DNA of 64,000 nt, taken from contig NZ_WPIK01000010.1 of assembly GCF_009754915.1 (NCBI RefSeq), forward strand, positions 62,001-126,000, read 5' to 3'. The notes under the pieces were generated by a model that saw nothing but the letters and a program-made list of their open reading frames with translations, was not told the DNA's origin and ran no database searches. Shown in pieces: positions 34,731-42,628 of the stretch (positions are counted from its first letter, which is position 1; every line of letters starts with the position of its first letter). Both the position numbers and the translations under genes were made by a program. This stretch comes from Mucilaginibacter arboris (GTDB taxonomy: Bacteria > Bacteroidota > Bacteroidia > Sphingobacteriales > Sphingobacteriaceae).

Positions 34731-35567
34731 ATGAATTACATCGAGCTTCTTTTTACCACTATTTTTCAGGATGAATACCAGCAGGATTTGCTGATGAACG
34801 AGCTGGCAGAAGCCGGTTGTGATACTTTTGAAGAAGTTGATTTTGGCTTTAAAGCTTACCTTCCTGCTGCTTTTTTTAATAAGGAAAAGTTGGATGAACG
34901 TTTGGAAACTTTCCACGATATGCTGACTTTTTCTTATGAAGTTAACCTTATCCCGCAAAAAAACTGGAATGCTGTCTGGGAAAGCAATTTTCAGCCTATT
35001 CAAATAAAAGACCAGGTTTGGGTTCGTGCAACTTTTCATGAACCACGGCCGGATTTTCCTTTTGAAATTGTAATCGATCCTAAAATGGCTTTCGGCACAG
35101 GGCATCATCAAACCACTTCCACGATGATGGATTTTATGTTAGATACTGTTTTTACCGGTAAAAAAGTGCTGGATATGGGTTGTGGTACTGGCATTCTGGC
35201 TGTTTTGGCAGCAAAAAAAGGCGCAACAGAAATTGTAGCAATTGATTATGACCTGGTTTGCTATGAAAGCACTGTAGAAAATGCAGCATTAAATCATGTT
35301 AAAGATATGAGGATTTTATGCGGATCAAAAGAAGCAATACCTGAAGAACAATTTGATATTATCCTCGCAAATATCAACCGAAATATCTTGCTTGACCAGA
35401 TGGAAACTTACCAGCGCAGTTTAAAGCCTGGTGGGTTGCTGTTTTTAAGCGGTTTTTATGAAGATCCGGACCTGGATATTTTAAAAGCAAAAGCGTCGCA
35501 ATACCAGTTGCGCTATTTGGAACATAAAAAAAACCAAAACTGGGTTGCAGCAAAATTTATTCTTTAA
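34731..35567 (+). CDS. prmA: Ribosomal protein L11 methyltransferase
   Basis: PrmA trimethylates ribosomal protein L11 using S-adenosylmethionine. The 278-residue protein has an N-terminal substrate-recognition domain and a Rossmann methyltransferase domain. The SAM motif is VLDMGCGTGILAVLAAKKGA (near 145) and the catalytic-side motif is ILANINRNILLDQM. The preceding 117-bp gap contains an inverted TGTCAGTTGCGGG/CTGACAACAGGCAAC word pair that could fold as a terminator for tpiA. Confidence 0.92.
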   Translation: MNYIELLFTTIFQDEYQQDLLMNELAEAGCDTFEEVDFGFKAYLPAAFFNKEKLDERLETFHDMLTFSYEVNLIPQKNWNAVWESNFQPIQIKDQVWVRATFHEPRPDFPFEIVIDPKMAFGTGHHQTTSTMMDFMLDTVFTGKKVLDMGCGTGILAVLAAKKGATEIVAIDYDLVCYESTVENAALNHVKDMRILCGSKEAIPEEQFDIILANINRNILLDQMETYQRSLKPGGLLFLSGFYEDPDLDILKAKASQYQLRYLEHKKNQNWVAAKFIL

Positions 35568-35646
35568 ACTATCGTTAATTTTCTTAGTCTTAAAATAATT
35601 AGTTTGGAATAGGATATTCTAACTAAAAATTAACTTCTATTTATAC

Positions 35647-37002
35647 ATGAAGGTACATTTTATAGCAATGGGCGGAAGTGCCATGCACAATCTGGCTATT
35701 GCTTTACATAAAAAAGGCATTACGGTTACCGGTTCTGATGATGTTTTTACAGAACCATCAAAATCAAGGTTAGACAGGTTTGGACTGCTTCCTGCAAATC
35801 AGGGCTGGGATGCAGAAAGAATTACGAATGATTTGGATGCAGTAATCCTTGGCATGCATGCTAAAGCAGATAACCCGGAATTACTGGAAGCTCAGCAAAA
35901 AGGTATCCGCATATTTTCTTATCCAGAGTATGTTTACGAGCAGTCCTGCAATAAAACGCGCGTTGTAATAGGAGGGAGCCATGGTAAAACAACCATTACT
36001 TCCATGATTTTACATGTGCTAAAAGAAGCATCGGTTGATTTTGACTATCTGGTTGGCGCACAGTTGGAAGGTTTTGATACGATGGTAAAAATTACAGAAG
36101 AAGCGCCTTTAATTGTGATTGAAGGAGATGAATACTTGTCTTCACCGATAGACAGAAGGCCAAAGTTTCATCTGTATAAAGCAAATATTGGATTGATCAG
36201 CGGTATTGCCTGGGACCATATTAACGTTTTTCCAACTTTTGATATTTATCTGGACCAGTTTGCTTTGTTTATCGATACAATTTCTGAAGATGGAAAACTG
36301 ATTTATTGTGAACAAGATGAAGTGCTGAAGAAATTGGTAGAAACGCATCCTGCTGCTGTTGAAAAGATTGCTTATCATTTACCTTCTTTTAAAATTAATA
36401 ACGGCGTTACCAGTTTGGTTTATCAGGGCCAGGCATATCCTTTGCAAGTTTTTGGTGATCATAATTTATTAAATATTGAGGCAGCAAAAGCAGTATGTAC
36501 TGCATTAAATATAGAGGAAGAAACATTTTACAAGGCCATCAGCAGTTTTAAAGGTGCAGCAAAACGGCTGGAACTAATTGGAAGCAATGCAGAAACTAAT
36601 GTTTACAAAGATTTTGCCCATTCCCCTTCTAAACTTTCGGCTACCATTAACGCGGTAAAAAACCAGTTTCCCGACCGTAAATTAATAGCTTGTATCGAGC
36701 TTCACACTTTTAGCAGCCTGAATAAAGCTTTTCTGCAGGAATATGCAGGCACAATGGACACTGCAACCGATGCAATTGTTTTTATTGATAAACACACGTT
36801 TGAACAAAAAAACATGGAACCTTATACCGCGCAGGAAGTAAAAGAGGCATTTGCAAAAGAAGGGCTGCTTTTTTTTGATGATCCGAAATTATTGTTCAGG
36901 TATCTTAAACAATTGAATTATAAGGAGAGCAATTTGTTGCTGATGAGTTCGGGCACTTTTGCCGGTACTGATTTGGCCTCATTTACTGAAAGTATTTTAT
37001 AA
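35647..37002 (+). CDS. mpl: UDP-N-acetylmuramate:tripeptide ligase Mpl (murein recycling)
   Basis: Mpl joins recycled L-Ala-gamma-D-Glu-meso-DAP to UDP-MurNAc. This 451-residue Mur-ligase-family protein begins MKVHFIAMGGSAMHNLAIAL, characteristic of Mpl rather than MurC. The ATP loop is GGSHGKTTITSM near residue 108 and a central domain motif is VIEGDEYLSSP. The KEAS codons at about 36021 match the dispersed motif core only by coding chance. It has its own short upstream region. Confidence 0.92.
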   Translation: MKVHFIAMGGSAMHNLAIALHKKGITVTGSDDVFTEPSKSRLDRFGLLPANQGWDAERITNDLDAVILGMHAKADNPELLEAQQKGIRIFSYPEYVYEQSCNKTRVVIGGSHGKTTITSMILHVLKEASVDFDYLVGAQLEGFDTMVKITEEAPLIVIEGDEYLSSPIDRRPKFHLYKANIGLISGIAWDHINVFPTFDIYLDQFALFIDTISEDGKLIYCEQDEVLKKLVETHPAAVEKIAYHLPSFKINNGVTSLVYQGQAYPLQVFGDHNLLNIEAAKAVCTALNIEEETFYKAISSFKGAAKRLELIGSNAETNVYKDFAHSPSKLSATINAVKNQFPDRKLIACIELHTFSSLNKAFLQEYAGTMDTATDAIVFIDKHTFEQKNMEPYTAQEVKEAFAKEGLLFFDDPKLLFRYLKQLNYKESNLLLMSSGTFAGTDLASFTESIL

Positions 37003-37097
37003 TGCAATTAATTTTTTCATAAACCAATAACCAATTGCTAAAGTAGCCGTATAAATTGTAACTATTATAAATTGCTTTAAACTAATAATTAAGCTCT

Positions 37098-37439
37098 ATG
37101 AAGTCTTTAGGAAAAAAAATCAGGTTGTTACGTCATCAAAAAGGTTGGAGCCAGGAAGATGTAGCTAAACAATTAGATATATCTATACCTGCATTTTCGA
37201 AAATTGAAACCGGTATTACAGATATTAATTTATCCAGGCTGGAACAAATTTCGAAACTCTACGAAATGTCTGTGGTACAGTTGTTAACATTTAATGATAC
37301 AGAGCAGGAACAAAAGTCGGCTTCTGAAATTGAATGTATGCAGAAAAAGCTGTTAGAAAGAGAAGCACAGTTATTGGAGCTGCAAAAAAAGGTGATCGAA
37401 TTGTATGAAGAGTTAAGGCACCCGAAAGCGATTGCATAG
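37098..37439 (+). CDS. XRE-family transcriptional regulator with coiled-coil tail
   Basis: This 113-residue protein has a Cro/CI-type helix-turn-helix at residues about 8-62 (IRLLRHQKGWSQEDVAKQLD, SIPAFSKIETGITDINLSRL) and a C-terminal heptad-rich helix (MQKKLLEREAQLLELQKKVI). It probably acts as a dimeric DNA-binding regulator. Its targets are unknown. It is convergent with the GNAT-like gene, with a 27-bp gap. Confidence 0.85.
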   Translation: MKSLGKKIRLLRHQKGWSQEDVAKQLDISIPAFSKIETGITDINLSRLEQISKLYEMSVVQLLTFNDTEQEQKSASEIECMQKKLLEREAQLLELQKKVIELYEELRHPKAIA

Positions 37440-37466
37440 TTATTGTTGCTGTAAATTATCCTGAAT

Positions 37467-38588
37467 TTACTTAAACAAATAACGCATTGTAACGTGTCTT
37501 TTCCCAAATTCTACATTCATAGCTTCGTGCAGGGCAAGCATTTTATCATTAAAATCTCCAACCCACGATAGTTCCAGTTCCTTGTATTGTTTTAAAGGAA
37601 GCACATATTCTTTCAGTTTGATAAATATTGCCGATTCTAAACCATGTTTCTGGAATTTTTGCTTGGTGCCCATAACCACTGCCCTCATTCGGTCAACACC
37701 GTGGTATCTGCGGTAAAGAAATTTTAGTTTGCCAATCAGGTTTAATTTGCCGTTCAGGCCTTTAATCATCTGGTTGGCATCTGGTAACATAACGATAAAA
37801 GCAGCAGGTTCTTTATCAATATAAACAAACCATATTAGTTTAGGGTCCATAATTACCTTCATTTTTTCGAAGGTTTCTAATATGGTTTCTTGATTGATAG
37901 GGGTAAAGTTTTTAAAATTCTGCCAGGCGTCGTTATAAATCTCGATAAAATCAGCAGCGAAGCTTTTTATTTTTTTAGCATCGAAACTTCTGAATTCATA
38001 CCCTGGTTTTTTAGTTACCCAATTGGCTATTTTTGTAAAACGCTCTGGAAAAGGTTTGTTCACATCTAAATGATTGCTGATTTGCTCATAAAGGATGTAA
38101 AAGCCATAATGATCAAAAAAAGCTTTATAATAAGGATGATGATAGTTCATGCCGAAAGCAGGAACTGTAAAACCTTCTACCAGCAATCCCCAGAAAGAAT
38201 CGTTCTCGCCGAAGTTGATCGGGCCGTCCATTGCCTGCATACCGTGTTCTTTTAACCATTTTTGTGCGGTATCAAAAAGTTGGAAAGCAACAGTTTCGTC
38301 ATTAATGCATTCAAAAAAACCAATACCGCCTGTGGGCTGCTCGTTTTGGTAAGCTTTTTTTTCATTAATAAAAGCAGCAATACGGCCAATTAACTCGCCT
38401 TTATCGTTCTTAACAACCCAACGTGTACAATCTCCATGCTGGAAAAAGTTATTTTTTTTAGGATCAAAAACAGCTTCTATACTTTCATCAAGCGGACAAA
38501 TCCAATTCGGATCGTTTTTATAGATAATTTTTGCTGCGTTTAAAAAATCTTTCCGGCTTTTTTTATCCTTTACTTCTGTGATAACCAT
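37467..38588 (-). CDS. GNAT-superfamily-like protein, unknown substrate
   Basis: This 373-residue protein is a member of a widespread Bacteroidota family with a GNAT-like fold. Visible motifs include DPNWICPLDESIE near residue 30, GRIAAFINEKK near 85 and GPINFGENDSFWGLLVEGF near 140. The C-terminal half has WVGDFNDKMLALHEAMN, a typical GNAT end strand. The substrate is unknown. It has its own -7 box at 38607. Confidence 0.72.
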   Translation of the reverse strand: MVITEVKDKKSRKDFLNAAKIIYKNDPNWICPLDESIEAVFDPKKNNFFQHGDCTRWVVKNDKGELIGRIAAFINEKKAYQNEQPTGGIGFFECINDETVAFQLFDTAQKWLKEHGMQAMDGPINFGENDSFWGLLVEGFTVPAFGMNYHHPYYKAFFDHYGFYILYEQISNHLDVNKPFPERFTKIANWVTKKPGYEFRSFDAKKIKSFAADFIEIYNDAWQNFKNFTPINQETILETFEKMKVIMDPKLIWFVYIDKEPAAFIVMLPDANQMIKGLNGKLNLIGKLKFLYRRYHGVDRMRAVVMGTKQKFQKHGLESAIFIKLKEYVLPLKQYKELELSWVGDFNDKMLALHEAMNVEFGKRHVTMRYLFK

Positions 38589-38606
38589 TTTTCTTCCTTA
38601 AAAGCC

Positions 38607-38614
38607 CAAAGATA
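38607..38614 (-). promoter_or_regulatory. -7 box for the GNAT-like gene
   Basis: The minus strand reads TATCTTTG (TAnnTTTG), 19 bp upstream of the ATG. Confidence 0.6.
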
Positions 38615-38682
38615 AAAAATGCGTTGGCTTTAAGTAGTTTATCCTGTTTTTCCATTTTTAAAACATCCTGCTATACTTTACA

Positions 38683-38712
38683 ATGCTGTTTTTATACCGG
38701 TAAAAGCAGTAT
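38683..38712. repeat. Head-to-head pair of motif arms
   Basis: ATGCTGTTTTTA, TACCGG and TAAAAGCAGTAT form a near-perfect palindrome in which both arms of the dispersed motif are kept. It may fold as a terminator-like hairpin. Confidence 0.7.
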
Positions 38713-39113
38713 CAGAATTACCGGCTTTTTTATTTTCAGTTGGATTTATGCAAAAAACAAAATACAATTTACTGCTGCCAAAACAAATGCTGTTCCTGAT
38801 TAAATAAGTTCGCTTTTTAAAATCTTACTATTTTTAAAATGAGCTTCCTCAACCAATATTTTAATTCCTTTTAGTTAAAAACTATTCTTTAAGGCTTCTA
38901 AGTAAATAATATAGTTAGTAGGCACAAACAAAAGCATGCGAACATAGTTTCTCCATTCAAGCAGTATCCGTTGAATATTAGTAGTTGTAAATTAATTGTT
39001 TTTTGGCTGTTAATTACTTTTTAAATAACTGAATAATTCGAAACTGCCAATAAACATTAACCGTATATACATTTAATTATCAACTATAAAACTAATAATC
39101 AACTAAAAAAATC
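38713..39113. other. 400-bp AT-rich intergenic region
   Basis: No open frame or RNA gene was recognised. It probably holds the promoter of the ferritin-like pair, but no clear TAnnTTTG box was seen close to the start. Confidence 0.5.
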
Positions 39114-39836
39114 ATGGAAATTTTCACAAAAAAAGGTGATCAGCTCCTAACTTCTCCGGAAGCAGAGCCATCACAAAGAATGCAAAGGAGACAGTTTTTG
39201 CGTTATGCAGGTGCAGGTACTGCTGCTGTAGGTTTACTTGCAGCCGAAGCTTGTAAAAAAGACAGGAATTCATACACAGGCGTATATTTAGGAAGCGGCG
39301 ATATTGGTATTTTAAATTATGCTTATGCTTTAGAGCAACTCGAAGCTGCTTTTTACATACAAGTTGTTGGAAACACTAATTTTAAAACAATTTTTCCAAG
39401 TACCAGCGAGCAAAATTTATTTACTGATATCCGTGATCATGAAGTTGCGCATAGAGAATTTTTTAAGGCTGCTTTAGGTACAAGTGCTATACCTGCATTA
39501 CAGGTTAATTTTACGTCTATTGATTTTACAACTCGTGCAGGTGTGTTAGCTGCTTCAAAATCTTTTGAAGATTTAGGGGTTTCTGCTTATAATGGTGCCG
39601 GTTACTTAATTCAAAATCCGGATTATTTAACATTTGCCGGTAAAATTGTTTCTGTTGAAGCAAGACATGCTGCATACATTAGAGATTTGATAGCACCTAA
39701 CAGCTTTGTTGGAAGCGATGTAGTTGACATTGCTTCAACCGGTAAGGAAATGGAAAGAACTCCGGCACAAGTATTAGCTATCGCTGGTACTTACATCACT
39801 ACTAAAATTAACGCAGACGATTTACCTACTTCTTAA
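39114..39836 (+). CDS. Ferritin-like domain lipoprotein, Tat-exported
   Basis: This 240-residue protein has a twin-arginine region QRRQFLRYAG at residues 25-33 and a lipobox ending at C47 (LLAAEAC), so it is probably a Tat-exported lipoprotein. The mature part is a ferritin_2-like four-helix bundle with the metal-site patterns LEQLEAAFY, HEVAHREFF and VSVEARHAAYIRDL. Function is unknown; possibly metal binding or protection from oxidation and desiccation. It is paired with a second ferritin-like gene 12 bp downstream. Confidence 0.85.
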   Translation: MEIFTKKGDQLLTSPEAEPSQRMQRRQFLRYAGAGTAAVGLLAAEACKKDRNSYTGVYLGSGDIGILNYAYALEQLEAAFYIQVVGNTNFKTIFPSTSEQNLFTDIRDHEVAHREFFKAALGTSAIPALQVNFTSIDFTTRAGVLAASKSFEDLGVSAYNGAGYLIQNPDYLTFAGKIVSVEARHAAYIRDLIAPNSFVGSDVVDIASTGKEMERTPAQVLAIAGTYITTKINADDLPTS

Positions 39837-39848
39837 AAAAAACTAATC

Positions 39849-40700
39849 ATGGACTTATTAAATATAATTGAAGAAATAGAAAAAGTTGATCCTGAATTTC
39901 AGGAAAAAATCAGCCCGCGCCGTGCTGCAATAAAGAATATCACCAGCTTTGGTTCAAAGGTAGCTGTTGCTGCTTTGCCCTTTGCTTTAGGTTCTTTGTT
40001 TAAGAAAGCTTATGCACAGCAGTCTACAAGCGCTATTGTTGGTGTGTTAAACTATGCGTTACAATTAGAGTTTTTGGAAGCTAATTTTTATAACGCCGGA
40101 TTAACTTCAACCACATTTGCCACAATGAAAGCTGGTCTTAGTGCAAGCGAATTAGCAGGTTTAACCTTAATACAGACAGACGAAAATAACCACGTGAAAT
40201 ATTTACAAGGTGTAATTACTCAGTTAGGCGGTACACCGGTTAATTTTACAGCTGCAAATTTTGACTTTACTGCCAAAGGAACTTTCCCTATGGTTTACAC
40301 CAGCAGTGATATCTGGCTGGCTGTTGCCGAAACTTTTGAAGATACAGGCGTAAGAGCTTATAAAGGACAAGCTACAGCTCTACTTCGTAACAAAACTGTT
40401 TTAACGGCTGCTTTGAATATCCATTCTGTAGAAGCCCGTCATGCTTCACATTTAAGAATGTTGCGCAGGGCAAGAGGTGTTAGTATTAAACCTTGGATTA
40501 CCGGTGCAAACGATACAGGTATTGGAACTTCGGTTAATGCCAGCTATGCTGGAGAAGATAATGTGGTTCAAGGTCCGGTTACCATTACAAACTTGCCTGG
40601 AGTTAGCGGAAATACATCTGTTAATGCTGCAACAGAGGCTTTTGATGAGCCATTAACTATGCCGCAAGTAGTGCAAATTGTAACGCCATTCTTTAAATAG
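39849..40700 (+). CDS. Ferritin-like domain protein, Tat-exported
   Basis: This 283-residue paralogue of the preceding protein has the Tat-like signal SPRRAAIKNITSFGSK followed by a hydrophobic stretch ending in KKAYAQ. The four-helix bundle signatures are LQLEFLEANFY, DENNHVKYLQ and HSVEARHASHLRML. A C-terminal extension rich in Gly, Asn and Thr contains PLTMPQVVQI. The two genes are likely cotranscribed and may form a heteromeric envelope ferritin-like complex (inference). A terminator follows at 40730. Confidence 0.83.
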   Translation: MDLLNIIEEIEKVDPEFQEKISPRRAAIKNITSFGSKVAVAALPFALGSLFKKAYAQQSTSAIVGVLNYALQLEFLEANFYNAGLTSTTFATMKAGLSASELAGLTLIQTDENNHVKYLQGVITQLGGTPVNFTAANFDFTAKGTFPMVYTSSDIWLAVAETFEDTGVRAYKGQATALLRNKTVLTAALNIHSVEARHASHLRMLRRARGVSIKPWITGANDTGIGTSVNASYAGEDNVVQGPVTITNLPGVSGNTSVNAATEAFDEPLTMPQVVQIVTPFFK

Positions 40701-40729
40701 GAATAGCTTAAAATTTTATAATAAAAAAT

Positions 40730-40757
40730 AGAGCGAAAATTTTTCGCTCTTTTTTTA
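40730..40757 (+). terminator. Intrinsic terminator after the ferritin-like pair
   Basis: AGAGCGAAAA and TTTTCGCTCT form the stem, followed by a T run (40748-40757). The T run also makes the TTTTTA arm of the next motif copy. Confidence 0.82.
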
Positions 40758-40775
40758 TGCCATAAAAGAAGCATC
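40752..40775 (+). repeat. Dispersed GAAGCAT motif copy overlapping the mqnC stop
   Basis: TTTTTATGCCA joined to TAAAAGAAGCATC. Its final TC and the next A are the reverse complement of the mqnC TGA stop. Confidence 0.85.
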
Positions 40776-41898
40776 AATAATTAATCACCTGCTCTTCTAA
40801 CTGGGCAGGAAGTTCCCGCCACTGGTATTTCTGGTTGCGTAATTGTGGTTCAAAACCTGCTTCAATAATCGCATCCTGTATTCCTTTTGCGGTAAAACGA
40901 TGCGGTGCGCCGGCTGCTGATACTACATTCTCTTCAATCATAATAGAACCAAAATCATTTGCACCAGCCTGTAAACACAGTTGCGCAACTTGTTTTCCAA
41001 CCGTTAACCAGGAAGCCTGAATATTTTTAATATTCGGCAGCATAATCCTGCTTAATGCAATCATCCGGATATATTCGTTTCCGCTAACATTATTGGTGAT
41101 GCCACGGACTTTACGCAGCAAAGTCCCGTCATCCTGAAAAGGCCATGGAATAAAAGCTACAAAACCATAAGCATCAGCAGGTTTTTCGGCTTGTACTTCG
41201 CGGATCCAAACCAAATGCTCAAAACGTTCTTCTAACGTTTCTACATGGCCAAACATCATAGTTGCAGAACTTGGCAAATTAAGCTGATGGGCAGCACGCA
41301 TTACATCCAACCATTCTTTTCCGCCGCATTTTCCTTTTGAGATTAAACGACGGACGCGGTCATTTAAAATTTCTGCGCCTGCTCCGGGAAGCGAATCTAA
41401 ACCTGCTTCTTTTAAGGCAGATAAAACTTCTGTATGGCTTAACTTGTCCAATTTGGCAATATGTGCAATTTCCGGCGGACCCAAAGAATGTAGTTTTAAA
41501 TCAGGATAAAGCTCTTTTAATTGCTTAAATAAATCTACATAAAACTGTAAACCCAAATCGGGATGGTGGCCGCCCTGTAACAGCAACTGGTCTCCACCGT
41601 AACGAAAAGTTTCTTCAATTTTTTGTTTGTAGGTTTCTATGTCGGTAATGTAACTGTCTTCGTGTCCCGGCCGCCGAAAAAAGTTACAGAACTTGCAGTT
41701 GGCAATACAAACATTGGTCGTGTTTACATTTCGGTCTATTTGCCAGGTAACTTTGCCGTGAGGGACCTGGATTTTTCTTAACTCATTGGCCGTAAACATC
41801 AGTTCGGCTGTAGAAGCATTGTTGTAAAGAAAAAGGCCTTCTTCAACCGTTAAAAACTCAAACTTGCTTACGCGGCCTAACAGTTCTGCTGTTTTCAT
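40774..41898 (-). CDS. mqnC: Cyclic dehypoxanthine futalosine synthase
   Basis: MqnC is a radical SAM enzyme that cyclises dehypoxanthine futalosine in the futalosine route to menaquinone. The 374-residue protein has the CX3CX2C cluster motif at C64, C68 and C71 (CIANCKFC) and ends with the MqnC-like IMIEENVVSAAGAPHRF region. The presence of this route fits a Bacteroidota respiring with menaquinone. Its stop lies in a GAAGCAT copy. A TATCTTTG box ends 5 bp before the ATG, suggesting a leaderless transcript. Confidence 0.93.
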   Translation of the reverse strand: MKTAELLGRVSKFEFLTVEEGLFLYNNASTAELMFTANELRKIQVPHGKVTWQIDRNVNTTNVCIANCKFCNFFRRPGHEDSYITDIETYKQKIEETFRYGGDQLLLQGGHHPDLGLQFYVDLFKQLKELYPDLKLHSLGPPEIAHIAKLDKLSHTEVLSALKEAGLDSLPGAGAEILNDRVRRLISKGKCGGKEWLDVMRAAHQLNLPSSATMMFGHVETLEERFEHLVWIREVQAEKPADAYGFVAFIPWPFQDDGTLLRKVRGITNNVSGNEYIRMIALSRIMLPNIKNIQASWLTVGKQVAQLCLQAGANDFGSIMIEENVVSAAGAPHRFTAKGIQDAIIEAGFEPQLRNQKYQWRELPAQLEEQVINY

Positions 41899-41903
41899 AA
41901 TAA

Positions 41904-41911
41904 CAAAGATA
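41904..41911 (-). promoter_or_regulatory. mqnC -7 box close to the start codon
   Basis: The minus strand reads TATCTTTG (TAnnTTTG), ending 5 bp upstream of the mqnC ATG. Confidence 0.55.
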
Positions 41912-41996
41912 AGTAGAAGCAGTTGATATAAAATAAATGCTGAATTAAACTTACAATCCGGTGGAGAAGGAGAGAAGCATCAGCAAAATATGCTGA

Positions 41997-42151
41997 TTTT
42001 TAGGTGATAAAAGAAGCATTGTGATTGTCATCCTGAACTTGTTTCAGGATTCTCAGGATCTATAAAGATGCTTTTCACGAGAGGACCTGAAACAAGTTCA
42101 GGACAACAGAACTTAATTCAATATTAATTTTTAGGCGATAAAAGAAGCATC
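41997..42151. repeat. Inverted 18-bp repeat bracketed by two direct GAAGCAT motif copies
   Basis: Motif copies at 41997-42020 and 42128-42151 (both plus) flank an exact 18-bp inverted pair: TCCTGAACTTGTTTCAGG at 42031-42048 and its complement at 42086-42103. Similar CCTGAACTTG words are known as intergenic repeats in Bacteroidota. The unit fills the mqnC-42178 gap. Confidence 0.75.
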
Positions 42152-42177
42152 GGTAATAATTAAAGCTTTTTAGTTTT

Positions 42178-42582
42178 TCATCGGATCATTACGCCAGGTT
42201 TATTTAAAACCGGTAAACGGATAAAGTTGGATTCGACAATACTTTCGGGCAGAAAAATAAATTTTTTATCGAAAATCTGGTCTTTGATATAATAGCTCAG
42301 CCAGTATTCGTTGTTAAGGCCAAAAGTTTGTTCGTCAATTGGTTCAATCAAAGCAAAACTCCGGGCTTCTACTTTTGGAAAAACATGACGTAATGTAGAG
42401 GTTTTTACTTCTTCGCCATCTTTGTAACCGTATCCGCGGGAAGTAATCAGCGCATTTTCAATTTCCTGGTTTTTTAGGTTGATGAGGTAAACATACCAAA
42501 CTTTACTTTCCACGTTTTCAGCTTCCAGTGCTACGGCAATAGCTACGTCTTCAACTTTATTTTGAGGCAGGTCTTTAAGCAT
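42178..42582 (-). CDS. Conserved hypothetical protein, 134 residues
   Basis: This beta-rich soluble protein begins MLKDLPQNKVEDVAIAVALE and contains WYVYLINLKNQEIENALITS followed by RGYGYKDGEEVKTSTLRHVF. No signal peptide or membrane segment is seen. I recognise it only as a conserved Bacteroidota protein, often near topA. It lies 46 bp downstream of topA on the same strand, so the two may be cotranscribed. No function is assigned. Confidence 0.72.
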   Translation of the reverse strand: MLKDLPQNKVEDVAIAVALEAENVESKVWYVYLINLKNQEIENALITSRGYGYKDGEEVKTSTLRHVFPKVEARSFALIEPIDEQTFGLNNEYWLSYYIKDQIFDKKFIFLPESIVESNFIRLPVLNKPGVMIR

Positions 42583-42628
42583 TTAATATTACAAAGTAAA
42601 CCTGTTAACTAATGCCAACAGGTTGAGA

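Noticed and set aside
36015-36027. GAAGCAT motif match inside mpl
   Set aside because: The codons LKEAS fully explain it; the TTTTTA arm and spacer are absent.
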